From Merluccius polli (lineage: Eukaryota; Chordata; Actinopteri; Gadiformes; Merlucciidae), in NCBI GenBank assembly GCA_030340625.1, contig JAOPHQ010002006.1:38501-102500 (forward strand): 64,000 nucleotides of DNA, written 5' to 3'. The notes beneath the pieces were generated by a model. It saw only the letters and a list, made by a program, of their open reading frames with translations. It made no database searches and had not been told where the DNA came from. The position numbers were made by a program, and so were the translations under genes. Shown here one piece after another: positions 34,789-64,000 of this stretch; position 1 is the first letter of the stretch; the number at the start of each line of letters is the position of its first letter.

Positions 34789-35309
34789 AGCCATAAGCCC
34801 TCTGTTGGTGACATGAACACATTACTTATCCATGACGTTAAAGTAGGCTATGGTATGGAGTACAGTTCCTTTATTTATTTATTTTTCTTCAAATGTTGCC
34901 GTATTTTTGAAGTATGATTTATAAACGAAACGTTGCCTCTTTCCAGATTTAGCATCCCCATAGTACCCCCCCCCCCCCCCCCCCCCCCCCAAAAAAAAAC
35001 AATTAAAAAATAAACATTTATTTTCCTTCGTCTTTTTAAAAGCTAAAGAAAAGGCCCCTCCATAGCTCCAAATTCTGCAATGATTTTGCAATGATGGCTC
35101 GTAAATATGCGTTTAAGTTAATCTTGGAAATATATGCCAGTCATATATATATGTTGTATGTTTATTTATGTATTCAAGCTATGGCCTCCCTATAATTTGC
35201 AAAGGTAACACTTTTCTTAATTGCATCCTACCCATTTTAAAATAACATTTTATTTGCGTTGACATGCACTTATTTATCAACTCTGTCTATGTCTACCCTG
35301 TCTGTTGCT
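34789..35309. other. DDX21 upstream flank
   Basis: AT-rich; it contains a run of about 22 C at 34969-34990 followed by A9. No gene recognised. Confidence 0.4.
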
Positions 35310-35405
35310 ACTCGCCCGGCCCAAGTACGCATGCGCGGTCTTTTCCATCCGTCCGTCTTGCTAGGCTGGTTGCATTTGTGCTAAGGGGTACCATCAAGGA
35401 GACAA
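35310..35405 (+). promoter_or_regulatory. Probable DDX21 promoter and 5' UTR
   Basis: A GC-rich block directly upstream of the start codon contains GCATGCGC (35329-35336), an NRF1-like core, then pyrimidine runs (CTTTTCC, 35340-35346) that could hold a TOP-like start. No TATA box was seen. Function inferred from position. Confidence 0.4.
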
Positions 35406-53331
<17,926 letters not shown>

Positions 53332-53404
53332 TAAACTTCTGGACTGATATCATCTACCGTCAATTCTCTTGGCTGGCAGTTTGTTTTTAAAATGGCTAAA
53401 AGAC

Positions 53405-53439
53405 GTGTATGTATGTATGTATGTATGTATGTATGTATG

Positions 53440-53503
<64 letters not shown>
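53405..53503. repeat. (GTAT)n/(TA)n microsatellite in the DDX21 3' UTR
   Basis: About 10 GTAT units then about 28 TA units, starting 74 bp after the DDX21 stop codon, so probably transcribed. Confidence 0.9.
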
Positions 53504-53505
<2 letters not shown>

Positions 53506-54549
53506 AGCAACCTGGTGGCAATGTGTCTCCCTGTCTTGCCAATGTGGTCACTACCTTACCCACTGCTCAAACTGTTCTCCTTAAATATACATTGGACAAT
53601 TGCCTTGCAATTATTGCCTGAATTTAATACCTTTTGTATACTGAATCCATTGAAACAAAGTTACTTTATTAAAAGTATTCTGATGGAAAATATGTATGAC
53701 TAATTTGTACAGTTGAATGCATTTTTTTCTGAACGTGCACGTTTTTTCCATCGATCAATTATTAGTTTACTTGATAGTTGAGTTGTATCCCTGTTTACAT
53801 TAGTTAATATGGAGGAGATAAGAAAAAAGAGGATTGAACTGGTCATAGAATTTAAACATTGAGTTGGACCACTTATTTCACTTTTATTTCTGGACATATG
53901 ATCTTTATAATTGGAAACATATACAGCACTTTCTAAAAGGATTGTTTCATGTCATCTTTTTTTCATGGAAGTGTTTTGTGATGTACAGGCTTGTGATTCC
54001 AACAATTAACTGAAACTCAACACTTGTCAACAGCAGAACATTTTTTTAGAAGATTTTCTAGTCATTTGTCTTTGAGTGACAATACAGATCATGATCAGAT
54101 ATAAATACATTGGGACTGCTTTGAAGAGTAAACTTGTTTTAATTAATACTTTAGATGCAAGTAAAGATAGATGGGAAATAATTATTTTCAGAAATAACAA
54201 TTGTATACAAACATAATTTCTGTTATTGTTTTCAGAATAACAGAAATTATTGATGTATTGATACCGTTTTTTTCCCTTTCAACTTAACAGTGGTATACCT
54301 GTGTTTTATTTAGCATAAGTTAAGTGATGATATAAACACATTTTTCCTAGAGGGCATGTATCTATTAGACCACAAAATGTAAGAAGTATCTTTTCTATCC
54401 AAAAAGTACACCAGAAGAAAATGACAAATCAAAATCAAATAATTTGGTAAATAAAAAGCAGCGACAGCCTAGTCATGATGATGGTTTAGTTGGTTTATGA
54501 TGTTTCCTCATGAAGGTCGGTCGTCAAACGGACGCACAGTTGTCTTGTA
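53504..54549. other. Convergent 3' region between DDX21 and chitin synthase
   Basis: AT-rich. ATTAAA near 53668 and AATAAA near 54450 are possible DDX21 polyadenylation signals. An imperfect inverted repeat with a CAGAAATAACA/TAACAGAAATTA core lies near 54190-54255. Confidence 0.35.
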
Positions 54550-55534
54550 TTACATGTCATCACTAGTGATCATCAATCCATTGGTTGTAGAAGGGTTGTT
54601 GAAAGTCATCCCTTCATCATCGTCATCCTCCTTAACACACACATGGGATACACAGTTATAACTAGAATAAACTTGCAAAATTTAAGCAATATAGTGGCAA
54701 TTCAAAATATGAACTGTGTGCGTGTGTGTCACTAACATGGTTTCTCTCCTTGTAGTCTTTCTCTTTGCTGCGGTAGGATACCACGTGGATCAGAGTGTAG
54801 ACCCTAGAAAGAGGAAAATGGGATGGGGTGGATGATTCAAGGTAAATACTCTAGTAGTCTTAGTCTAGTCTTAAAGGAAGGGCAATGCAAACTACAAACA
54901 CCTTGTATGAAGAACACTGGAAACATGTTCCTCAACCATGAACTCTTTAAAGCGTTAAAGACTTTAAAGCACAGTTGGCTGTCTTACACTATTCGAACCC
55001 CAATCCAGTTAACTTTTCTGCCGTTGTAATGAAAACAATTATTTAACAAATAAAAAGGATGAAACCTAGAGACATGATCCGTGTGCGCGTGTGTGTGTTT
55101 ACATACCTGTGATATAACATGGCCAGGAACTGGACAAGGAGGAGAACAGCAAAAGACAGCAGGAACATTAAGCTAAGAGGCTCCACCTGGCGATACATTG
55201 TTGTGAGTATTATTATTCATTATTATTAATAATATTATTATAACAACAAAATGACTGTCGAATAAGCAAAAACATTGAATGGCTTTATCATACAGAAGAT
55301 GTTAAAACAACAACAAAGACCCTTGCCGTATAATTATTTCCATGTACAGATTGACATTAAATTGCACATATGATAAGAGAGTCAACTACACAATACCAGG
55401 AGGTCATCTTCAGACTTTGTTCCATTTGGGTAGTACTTTGGGATCTTGATGCTGAGCACTTCATGGCCGATGGCCTGCAGGAAGAAGGTAGCCACCACCC
55501 ACAGCACGTTGATGATGAAATACAGGAAGACTGC
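54550..55534 (-). CDS. Chitin synthase, C-terminal four coding exons (partial)
   Basis: Chitin synthases are multi-pass membrane glycosyltransferases that polymerise UDP-GlcNAc; fishes retain them. Minus-strand exons: 55534-55397, 55186-55107, 54803-54737 and 54630-54550, 121 residues with all phases closing and stop TAA at 54550-54552. The first exon is a membrane segment (YFIINVLWVVATFFLQAIG) followed by IKIPKYYPNG. The second is another hydrophobic segment (LMFLLSFAVLLLVQFLAMLY) and the third reads YTLIHVVSYR. The tail is acidic (EDDDDEG). The arrangement resembles the C-terminal transmembrane block of animal chitin synthases. The acceptor of the last exon (GTTAAG) is weak. The catalytic exons are not in the remaining 8.4 kb and should lie beyond the right edge. 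Confidence 0.75.
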
Positions 55535-55720
55535 CTAAAATGGACATGAAAAGGATTGGGATAGAGAAGTCAGACACCTTTGCTGAGGATTCAACTGTCG
55601 ATTTGATTTCGACAGGAATAATAATCAAAAGAATCCATTCATTACCTAAGTACATATGTATATTTATTCTCTAGTCTTGTAGTAGGAACTGGTGTTTCAT
55701 AATGCCTCAAAGTAATTTAA

Positions 55721-56297
55721 AGGTCTCATTCCGCGAGAAACAGGTTAATACTTGTTTTTGTTGAAATACTATAGGTCTCACCGAGTTGCATGTGCGTGCT
55801 GCGCGTGAAAACGTTCTTCTACCCCCATTGCCTGTATTTGGCAATGAAAGAACAGAGAAAAAAACACTGAGAAAAATCAGCGGATAAGAAAAGCCCCACG
55901 GATTGACGTCAGTCCGTGAATTAGTATTCATGGCCTCGCCTCCGCTACCGCCCACCGAAAGTCAGGAAGTAGCAGGACTGTGCAACAGCACAGTCGCGAT
56001 TCTCGACTCGTCTCGCACTAGTTGAATATGGAGCGGAAAAATCCTCACTGCGCACTGGAGGTAGCGTCACAGTGCTGTTAGCCAACCAGAGGCGAGTTCA
56101 TTAGCATGTCATGCATATTCATGATGAGAGGCGAAATCGTGTCGTTCGCCCCCCCCCCCCCCACCTCCCCCACCAAACTAAAACAGCATGAAACAGGCGC
56201 GGCAGAGCATTTTTTTTTAACCAAAACCGGTACTGAGGGTATTTATTAACACTAGAGACCACCGCAAAATTAATGAAAAAACGATGAGATGAGACCT
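55721..56297. mobile_element. TTAA-flanked MITE, 577 bp, complete copy
   Basis: Ends AGGTCTCATT and GATGAGACCT, with TTAA on both sides (55717-55720 and 56298-56301). A second, truncated copy lies at 63628-63890. Confidence 0.85.
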
Positions 56298-56794
56298 TTA
56301 AACAACATGTAACACATGTTAACCTGTAGGCTGCCTTAAAGGCCATGGTGCAGGTTTAATTTTCTAATGAATCTGCGTATTTGCTTGTTGGTAATAAACA
56401 TTTAAACTGTTATTCATTGTATTTGATGTTGTTGGGTATCACAAAACGTAATATAATACAAAAAAGTTGGTTTTTAGCCGTCTATATTTTAGCAGTTCGC
56501 GATTGATTCTCATTCCCCCCACAATGCATTGCATGACGTCACATCGGGGAGACAACAGACCAAAGCCCGCCGTGAGACCATTGAGAGAGACGAGTAGAGA
56601 GAGACTAGTAAGAGATTGTTCAGCAGATTATACAGATAAATACATATATATAGCCTAGATAGAGAGATAGATAGATAGACATATAGATAGACAGCATAGA
56701 ACGATAGATAAATAGATACATAGAGAGAGATAGCCAGATAGCATAGCGTAGCATAGACAGATAGCGTAGATAGCTACACCCTCGAACCGGTATA

Positions 56795-58495
56795 ATGCCG
56801 GGCTACTGTGCTTGTGCCGGTTGTAAACTGGACACAGCTCCATGGCTTCCCGAAGGACAAGGCAACCCTTCGACAGTGGGTCCACTTTGTCCGAGTTAGG
56901 CGGGCACATTTTTCAATGACCTCCGTCACCGCCAATACCAAGATTTGCAGCGCGCATTTCAAGGAGGACTACGACGAAGAGGACGCCAGAATGGTATCAC
57001 TCGGGTTGAAGACCAAGAGGCTGGCAAAGCTGATTCCGACCACCGGGCCGTCTGCACAGCACCTCTCCGCCTGCCGCTACCACACCGAGAGGCACCAAGA
57101 AAGCAGAGATGCTACGGTAAGCCTCATGATAATGCGTACTGTTTATCTGCGCGTTAGCTAACCCTGTGCATACTATACCGTGTTCCCTTTGACACCGCCG
57201 CCACTACAGTCATGATCAGTCTGAGATTAGAAAAGCACATTTCGTGATTCATGAAACTAAATTGTCCTGAAGTAAATGTCCAAAAGCTTGTCGTATCTAA
57301 CTAGAAAGCACCATGGCTAGTGTTTGTTTGGATCACTGGTGATCGTCAAGCGGCTTTCACAACAGCGCGTGTGTGTTTGACTATTACGGTTCTTTATGTA
57401 TTAAACGTGACTGTGTCGCTGACCCTTTTGAATTTGTTTGCGCAAGATGTTGATCGATGCTGCACAGCAGGAGACCGCGGACAGTGTCGATGTGAATGAC
57501 CCCATTGCCCTCCACTTGTGACACTGGGACACAGTGCAATGTGAAGCCCCGTGGAAGGTCTCACGGTAAATGTTGGGTATTTTGGGTGGTCGATATGCTG
57601 TCTAAAACATACGTTTCCAAAATCTATGCATACAGGACATTTCCATACACAGATGAAATTAATACATAGCCTATGTCAAAACATAACCACGTAGATTTGC
57701 CATGATTGTCATATGTTTGGGTATGTTTACTACCTCTGCCACAGCTGTGCAGGTGAACCTGAAGCCCAAGATGGTCAGCGTGGGGACACAGACCCAAACT
57801 TCCCCCCCCCTCACTAGTCCTGAACAGACCGATGATGAAGATGATCCATCTGTCATCAGCGATTCATCGTGGGTGCCTGGAGGACATATGTCTGAGGGTG
57901 AGGAGGAATTGTGTGAGGAGGAGCCATCTCACACCTGTGACCCCCACCAAAAGTGAGATAATTTAAAGCCAACATAGACCAACTTTGCATTTTCCTTTTT
58001 GTGTATCTGGTAGAATTGAATTCCCCCCCGCTCTCTTTTTTGTTGTAGTGGCATTGACAAATTCATTGTTTGCCAAGAGGTGCTCATGAGCCTGTTTGCC
58101 CTCTGTCCGGCCTGTTGTGAGAAGTCGGATAGTAGGTTTTGTATACACAGCAGGCCATATCTGATTAGAAAATCAGAATATCTAATTAAAATGTGATAGC
58201 CCTGACTGTCTGCCCACATTCAAATGTGTCTTGCCAGTTAATTTACAATGTATGTACCAGGCTTTAGGCTGTGGGTTTATGATGCCATCATAAACATCAT
58301 GTGTGTTTCATTGAAAACATTTGACCAGTAATGTACCGTACTTACTCTATATTGAAACCTGATATACTGTTGATTATTCTTTTTTTTTTTCTTTTTTTTT
58401 TACATATCTAGGTCTGTGCATCATGTGGCTACCAACGTTTCTGGCAAAACCAGCCAATGCTCCACAGGAACATGGTGTCTCGTATTTCGGATCCC
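56795..58495 (+). pseudogene. THAP-domain gene relic, in the chitin synthase intron, antisense
   Basis: Exon 1 (56795-57116) starts MPGYCACAGC, then shifts frame and continues HGFPKDKATLRQW ... ICSAHFKEDY and LAKLIPTTGPS. These are the C-x4-C, W, C-x2-H and proline landmarks of a THAP zinc finger. Further exons start near 57446 (with a frameshift and stop), 57751 (VNLKPKMVSVGTQTQT ... acidic), 58051 (FIVCQEVLMSLFALCPACC) and 58412 (CASCGYQRFWQNQPMLH). This layout matches THAP-bearing transposon proteins common in fish. At least two frame lesions; no catalytic domain found downstream. Confidence 0.65.
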
Positions 58496-58953
58496 ACAAT
58501 GTGCTCCAATGCTCACATATCCCAACCAATACCTTTAAACATTTATCATTCATAGAGTTACATTTATGCAAAATACCAATTAATTATGGGTGTGATAAAT
58601 GCCCACAAAGTTGAAAGTTTAACTAGATACAAGACAGATTGTACTTGACAGTATGGATATGATCTACATCCAAGTCCAAAGCTGTTATATAAACTGAATT
58701 TAGAATTCAAGTTTAGGCATTGTACAGATTCAAACAGACATTAATTGTTATTGCGATACATAGTCTCCCTAGAAATATTTTAAAGCATAAAACTGGCTAA
58801 TGCAGAACCAGCAGTTAGCTAGCAACGGCTTGGTGGTGGTTTTCTGCATGCTGCATGTTATGTTTTCTCTTTGTGTGCTGTTTATTGCTTTGTTTTTTTT
58901 ACTTAGTTGTTGGTGGTGGGACCTCGCTGCTCTTGTGCCTGTCTTTAGTCACT

Positions 58954-60392
58954 CAGTACGTTTACATGCACAGAATAAACCCGATTAAAGCCATTGCTCG
59001 TCTATGCTCCGCAACTGGTCAACTGCAATTGTCCGCGTATACATGGCGGCGAGTAATCCGATTCATTGGCCGGAGCATGTCATACCCCGGTACGATAGGT
59101 GGCGCTGTGCCCATTTCAACTAGTGGTAGTAGAGCCACCGGTTGACCCCTTTACGTCACCAGCAACAACAAACTCATTCGAGAAAGCGATGTTTCAGCAG
59201 ACAGCTGTCAGTTCACTTCGGGTGATAATCATTTCTCCGCCGCTCCACTGTTCCTCTCGGTCGTATGCCGACTCGGTCGTCCGCGGAGCGGTCCGCATAC
59301 GACCGAGAGGAACAGCGGAGCGTCGGAGAAACGATATGGACCCGAAGTGAACTGACAGCTGTCTACTGAAACATCGCTTTCTCCTCCATGTCGCGTTTCA
59401 GTCTGGACTTCAGAGAGTCAAAGCCAAAGTTAATTTCCCCCAATTCCTTTTCCCCATGGGCGAGATAAACCCGACTAGGAGTCTTTACTTGTTGTGGACC
59501 AGAGAGTCGGAGAACCCGACGCAGTCTGTAAGATTCATATATCAGAGAATGCCGCCGTCAGTTCGGCCGCGGCGCAATGAATGAATAAAGATCGTAGTTA
59601 TTTTACAACCTCGTTGATGAGCAACATTTAGAAAAACATGGACTTTAAATTCAGCCTTGGGTTAAATCGAAGCGTAGTGTGTACTGAATGCACGTTGATG
59701 AAGATACACTCCTATAGGCACGGCACCGGCTTCCTCCATCTTCTGCGCCAGCTTTTTAAATAAATCGCCGACCCAAAGTTAGTTGACAGCTGTCTACTGA
59801 AAACATATTTCTCCCACCAGAACAGCCCTGAATGAATGAATAAAGGTCGTAAACACGTCGGGAGAAAAAAACATTTATTTTGACAGATGTGCCCGAAGTC
59901 ACTACTTTACAACCTCGTTGATGACCCACATTTAGAAAAACATGTACTTTTAATTCAGCCTTAGGTGAAATGGAAGCGTAGTGTCCGCGTGCTTCCACCT
60001 TTAATGAATGCCATGCGCGCTCCCGCGGCCGGGACACAATTCTTATAGCGCCACCTTTTTAAATAAATCGCCGTTTCTCGTTATCCCTTATCCGACGGCG
60101 ACAACAACAACAACAACTAGACTATCGTCTCCTTCTACTTCCGGTTCACGGCCCCGGGAAAAGATCTCGAGCATGCGCAGAACGCAATTCAACGGATAAT
60201 CCAATCCGACTGGTTACATGCACGGCTTAGTCGGCTATGGATCGCATAATCTAGGGGTCTTAACCTGATAATGAGAGGGTCGACTCGAACCGATTTTAAC
60301 CTGATTAAGGTGTATACATGCATCTTAGTAATCCAATCATTGTTGGGTTAAGCCAAAAAGTCGACTTTCTTGAGTGTCATGTAAACGCACTG
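58954..60392. mobile_element. DNA transposon with CAGTACGTTTACATG ends, 3-bp TSD
   Basis: Ends CAGTACGTTTACATG and CATGTAAACGCACTG, flanked by ACT on both sides (58951-58953 and 60393-60395), as in CACTA/EnSpm-like elements. No transposase. Contains a perfect-looking hairpin and two diverged copies of a block (59577-59690 and 59833-59985). Confidence 0.75.
59178..59386. repeat. Large hairpin, about 100-bp arms
   Basis: GAGAAAGCGATGTTTCAG ... GACAGCTGTCAGTTCACTTC on the left is mirrored by GAAGTGAACTGACAGCTGTC ... CATCGCTTTCTC on the right, through CGGTCGTATGCCGA, with almost no loop. Confidence 0.85.
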
Positions 60393-60551
60393 ACTGTACC
60401 CCATGTGGTTTTGCAAGGGGTTCTGCATGCTGCATGTCTGCCTGCTGCTCATTGTGTGTGCTGTGGTTTTATTTATTTTGTTTGCATGAAATGTCTTTTA
60501 TACAATTCAACATAGCTTACCAATCATTGTACCTGGTAGTGCCTTGTCTAC

Positions 60552-60704
60552 AGGTCCTTTTCGGATTCTGATTTTCGCACAAGATTACAATCAAGGAAAT
60601 GTTGCAAAAATGCTCCCTTTACATCTCCATTTGACACTTTTCCCCATAATTCCTTGTAGTATTAGTAGGAAAGGGAGTAAGGAATGATAACCCGAAAAGG
60701 ACCT
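60552..60704. mobile_element. Small MITE
   Basis: Ends AGGTCCTTTTCGG and CCGAAAAGGACCT are exact inverses 153 bp apart. Confidence 0.55.
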
Positions 60705-62153
60705 CTGTGTGTGCTTTTGTCTTTGGTCTTGCTCTATGTGCTTTTGATATCACTGCATGTATGTATGCATGCATGCATGCATATTAGTGTGTGTGTGTGA
60801 GAGAGAGAGCTGACCCTCGGGTAAGACCACACTTACATGTTGATTCTTTTTGTGCCTAACCATTTTTTGTGATTTGTTTACTTTATCAGGAACTTTCCAA
60901 CCTGTCTCTTTGTTCAGTAATATACTTGGGATAAACTAATAAACTGTTTTCATTGGAATGTACGTGTTCTGTGTATTTTATCACATTTTAAGGGCCGTTG
61001 AGCGATCACAACAGAACAAGCATGACAATTCTTGAACTGAAAAATACTTGATTTTATTCATGTGCCAATATGGTTTTTATTCATTGTCATCCAAACGAGG
61101 CCATTGAAAGCCATGATGGGTCTCATCACCACTCTGAAATTGTAGCCTGATGGTTGAAACCAGACAGGAGGGTAGAGGCTTCCTTCTATGAACACCGAGA
61201 ACGCCATAAGGCCAGCGTATAGCCTGCCTGTACGCTGTGTACCGGTATTGCCTATAGGGATAAGTAGGTTGGAAACTTAATTGTATACCTGTTTGTCATG
61301 CATGTTTATGCAACACATCTCTAGTCTAGTAATGGCAAAGCAAACATAAACAATGAACATACTCGTGCCTGCTGGCTTGAAGGGGACCATGATCCTGCCT
61401 GAAATGTGAGTAGGCTCTTTAGCACAAACGGATTCAGGCAGCATGCCTCAAATCCTAGATGCTGAGTTAGGAACGTTACATCTGCTGGCCGCGGGGTGAG
61501 CTCCTCGACCAAAACGCACTCACTTCCCTACAACACAAGCTCTCCACCACAGTTTCCATGGGACGACACCGCCCGCACAGACACGCTTACTACTCTCTCC
61601 CTCTCCCGGTAAGCAGTACCCTGATGGGGAAAAAGTGTTATTGTATGCACTGCTGTTCATAGACCGCTCCAGCGCTCGTTGCTGCGATCTAAATGGTAGC
61701 TAGCGACTGACCAGGACACTTCGCCAACTCTCCACTCATTCTCCTCTGACCATGCATTTCATTGTCTTTGACGGCCATCGGCTCTCATTCGCCCTCTCAC
61801 TTCTGACCGGTTCGAAATTATATGGCTATGCTAACATAAATGTTATTTGTGGGTCTTGCCACCTCTTCCTCATCCCAGTTAGACGCCATAGTTCTAGTAC
61901 AAGGCTGAGGCTACTTCCACCACGTCTCCCCGACGTGACGTCATCGCCGAATTGCGCTAAAAATAACCGTTACGACCAAAAACTACACTTTAACACAATT
62001 TTGGAGACATTTCTAACTTTATATACATCTTCAGTGCTTTATGTACCCATTAATCGAAAGTGGTGTTTAACCTGCACCATGGCCTTTAAACCTGGGTTTG
62101 CTCAGTGAGCACAACCGTATAATAAACGTTTAACGTGTAGCCTATAGTGTAGC
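60705..62153. other. Unassigned stretch
   Basis: No supported gene. An AATAAA near 60938 with a GT-rich stretch after it could be the end of the THAP-relic transcript. The open frame at 61752-62108 shows no family resemblance. Confidence 0.3.
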
Positions 62154-62258
62154 CGTAATGAATTCAATATGTACGACTTTATTCTCGTAATTCATTCAAT
62201 ATTTACGACTTTATTCTCGTAATTCAATATTTACGACTTTATTCTCGTAATTTAATGA
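62154..62258. repeat. About 31-bp tandem repeat, three-plus copies
   Basis: The motif ACGACTTTATTCTCGTAATT recurs at about 62173, 62207 and 62235 with AT-rich linkers (CAATATTT). Confidence 0.85.
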
Positions 62259-62502
62259 AAAAAAACTCTTAATGTGGCCCTAATACTCTGTCGTAATATA
62301 TGAATGAGACTTCCCATACCCGTATGAATTAATGAGACGTCACGTAGCGCCCCGCAAGAAGAAAATCATTCATTCAAGCCATGTACTGTTTTCTCGATCG
62401 CTCTGCCCTGTCAAATGATATGGAGGGGTTTGTTTACTAGTTCTGCCATCGGAGAACGCTTCGTCTTTTGCCACCCGGAAGAACGTATATTGTTGTTGTG
62501 AC

Positions 62503-63509
62503 CACGGACGTAATTTACGGGGGGGACACGGGGGACATGTCCCCCGCACTTTTTCAAAAGGCCGTTTTGGTCCCCCGCACTTTTTACCGTCCAAAAACAA
62601 TGTTACGCTATAGTGAACAGAGACGGGTCAAGCACTAGGACCAAGCGGAAAACTGCCGCTCAAGCTGATTGTTCGCTAGCGGAGCCCTGGAAGACGTGTC
62701 TTAAAGAGACAGGCGTCATTTTAATAGGCTCATACAATATTAATATCTGAACTTGCACCTATTATTTCAAGAATCATGAAAGGCTTTCAGCAAATATTAA
62801 GGTGCTATTAATTACATATTAATAAGACAAATCTACCACATAATAAGTTAAACTACACAAAATGAGACAGGCCTATAGACAATTCTAGTATTGGCTATAT
62901 CAGATTGTGATGCCAGCTGAACTAACACAGCTAATGAAACATAAAAATCAAATGTTTTACCCATTCAAAATATTAAATGACTTACTAATTAATTATCAGA
63001 ATTAATCAGAATATGTGCTTCAACTAGCTCTCTCTATTTTGACCATACATGTGTTTGTATCCCTGTTAATATAGCCTACACATAACACAACACTTTTACT
63101 TTCAGTACTTGAGTAGTACATTTTAAAATACTTCTACTTGCAATACTTAAATACAAAACATTTTGAATACTTTAGTACTTCCACTTAAGTATGGTTTTTA
63201 AAGAACACTTCTACTTCTACTCAAGTCACTTTTTTGATAGTACTTGTACTTCTACTCAAGTCTTGGTCTCCAGTACTTTATACATCTCTGTGTGTATTAC
63301 ACCAGAACATAATAGTAGTCAGTAATTGCAGACCATGCTCCAAGGAAAATCAATGAAAGAGGGAGATCATTTTGAATCTGAAAACATGGTAAAATGCACC
63401 AGAATGCGGGAAATTGCAACTACTTCTTTCAACTTTTTCTGGGGGAGGACCCCCAGACCCCCCGTTTAAATATGTCCCCCCCACTCTCAAAACGCTGATT
63501 ACGCCCTTG
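62503..63509. mobile_element. hAT-type element, perfect 8-bp TSD
   Basis: Ends CACGGACGTAATTTACG and CGCTGATTACGCCCTTG, flanked by GTTGTGAC on both sides (62495-62502 and 63510-63517). Contains a fragment of a second family (CAGTACTTGAGTAGTACATT, 63104-63123). No transposase. Confidence 0.9.
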
Positions 63510-63543
63510 GTTGTGACATCGTGGTGATTTGTCGTGTTGATAA

Positions 63544-63611
63544 CATAGACATCTTATATCATGAATGTATCTAATGGATGTATATAGTAACATATGTATA
63601 AGATGTCTATG
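63544..63611. mobile_element. 68-bp CATAGAC-ended micro-MITE, perfect 8-bp TSD
   Basis: Inverted ends CATAGACATCTTATA (15 bp). Flanks GTTGATAA on both sides (63536-63543 and 63612-63619). It shares its first seven bases and duplication length with the P-like MITEs. Confidence 0.9.
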
Positions 63612-63627
63612 GTTGATAACGCACTAG

Positions 63628-63890
63628 AGGGATCACTCGCCTCTGATTGGCTAACATCACTGTGACAGACAGTGCTGTTAGCCAATCAGAGGAAATTAAT
63701 TTAAATGTCATGAATATTCATGAGTAAGAGCCGAAAACCTCTCGTTCTTCCCCGCCCACCTCTTACTCCAAACTAGAACAGCCTGAAACAGGCGCACCAG
63801 AGCATTTTTTTCACCAAAACCGGCTCACAGCGCATTCATTAATACTGGAGACCACTGCAAAATTAACGAAAGAACGATGAAATGAGACCT
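63628..63890. mobile_element. Truncated copy of the TTAA/AGGTCTCAT MITE
   Basis: Matches the right half of 55721-56297 and ends AATGAGACCT then TTAA. Its left border is a 50-bp hairpin (CCTCTGATTGGCTAAC and its inverse, 63640-63692). Confidence 0.75.
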
Positions 63891-64000
63891 TTAAAATTAA
63901 ATCGTATTTCTTATATAAATGCTTTGAAGTATAATCAACATATTTAAAATGATTAATATTAACATTAAAGAAAAGCGATGTCACACACACATCTGTGCGC

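Noticed and set aside
61752..62108. 118-residue open frame
   Set aside because: No recognisable family, no splice or regulatory context, and composition like random AT-rich sequence.

Overview
The window is nuclear DNA from a teleost fish. This is inferred from compact genes with short GT-AG introns, very dense young DNA transposons (hAT, P-like, Harbinger and TTAA-type), tRNA-SINE tails, long CA/TA microsatellites, and a chitin synthase gene, which fishes keep and mammals lack.

Four host genes could be read exon by exon. KIFBP (minus) enters at the left edge with ten exons visible (1-28 up to the start codon at 21281). Its 3' exons lie off the left edge, and its last visible intron is about 11.2 kb of nested transposons. 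MPC1 (minus, 24581-26255) is complete at 109 codons, but only if a 4-nt microexon at 25692-25695 is included. DDX21 (plus, 35406-53331) is complete with 16 coding exons and 761 residues. Convergent to it, the last four coding exons of a chitin synthase (minus, 54550-55534) are present; the rest should lie beyond the right edge.

Most of the rest is mobile DNA. 1-11 kb is a nest of hAT-type elements around a decayed transposase gene. 11.4-15.3 kb is a non-LTR retrotransposon with a 46-bp target duplication inside KIFBP. 17-18.4 kb is an hAT element. 21.4, 26.4, 29.8-30.8, 33.5-34.8 and 63.5 kb hold elements ending in CATAGA, several with perfect 8-bp duplications; one family keeps a THAP-type first exon and looks P-element-derived. 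30.9-33.5 kb is a TIR-bounded cassette with a broken zinc-finger gene. The DDX21 introns hold nested hAT, BED-finger, TTAA and Harbinger-type elements. 55.7-63.9 kb holds a decayed THAP gene and further elements.

The most interesting signals are a four-unit, 21-nt, in-frame tandem array of 5' splice sites at a KIFBP exon; the 4-nt MPC1 microexon; a THAP-derived P-like MITE family inserted close upstream of two start codons and carrying YY1-like motifs; and an inversion scar whose swapped target duplications can be read directly. No prokaryotic features, CRISPR array, rRNA or intact tRNA gene were seen.
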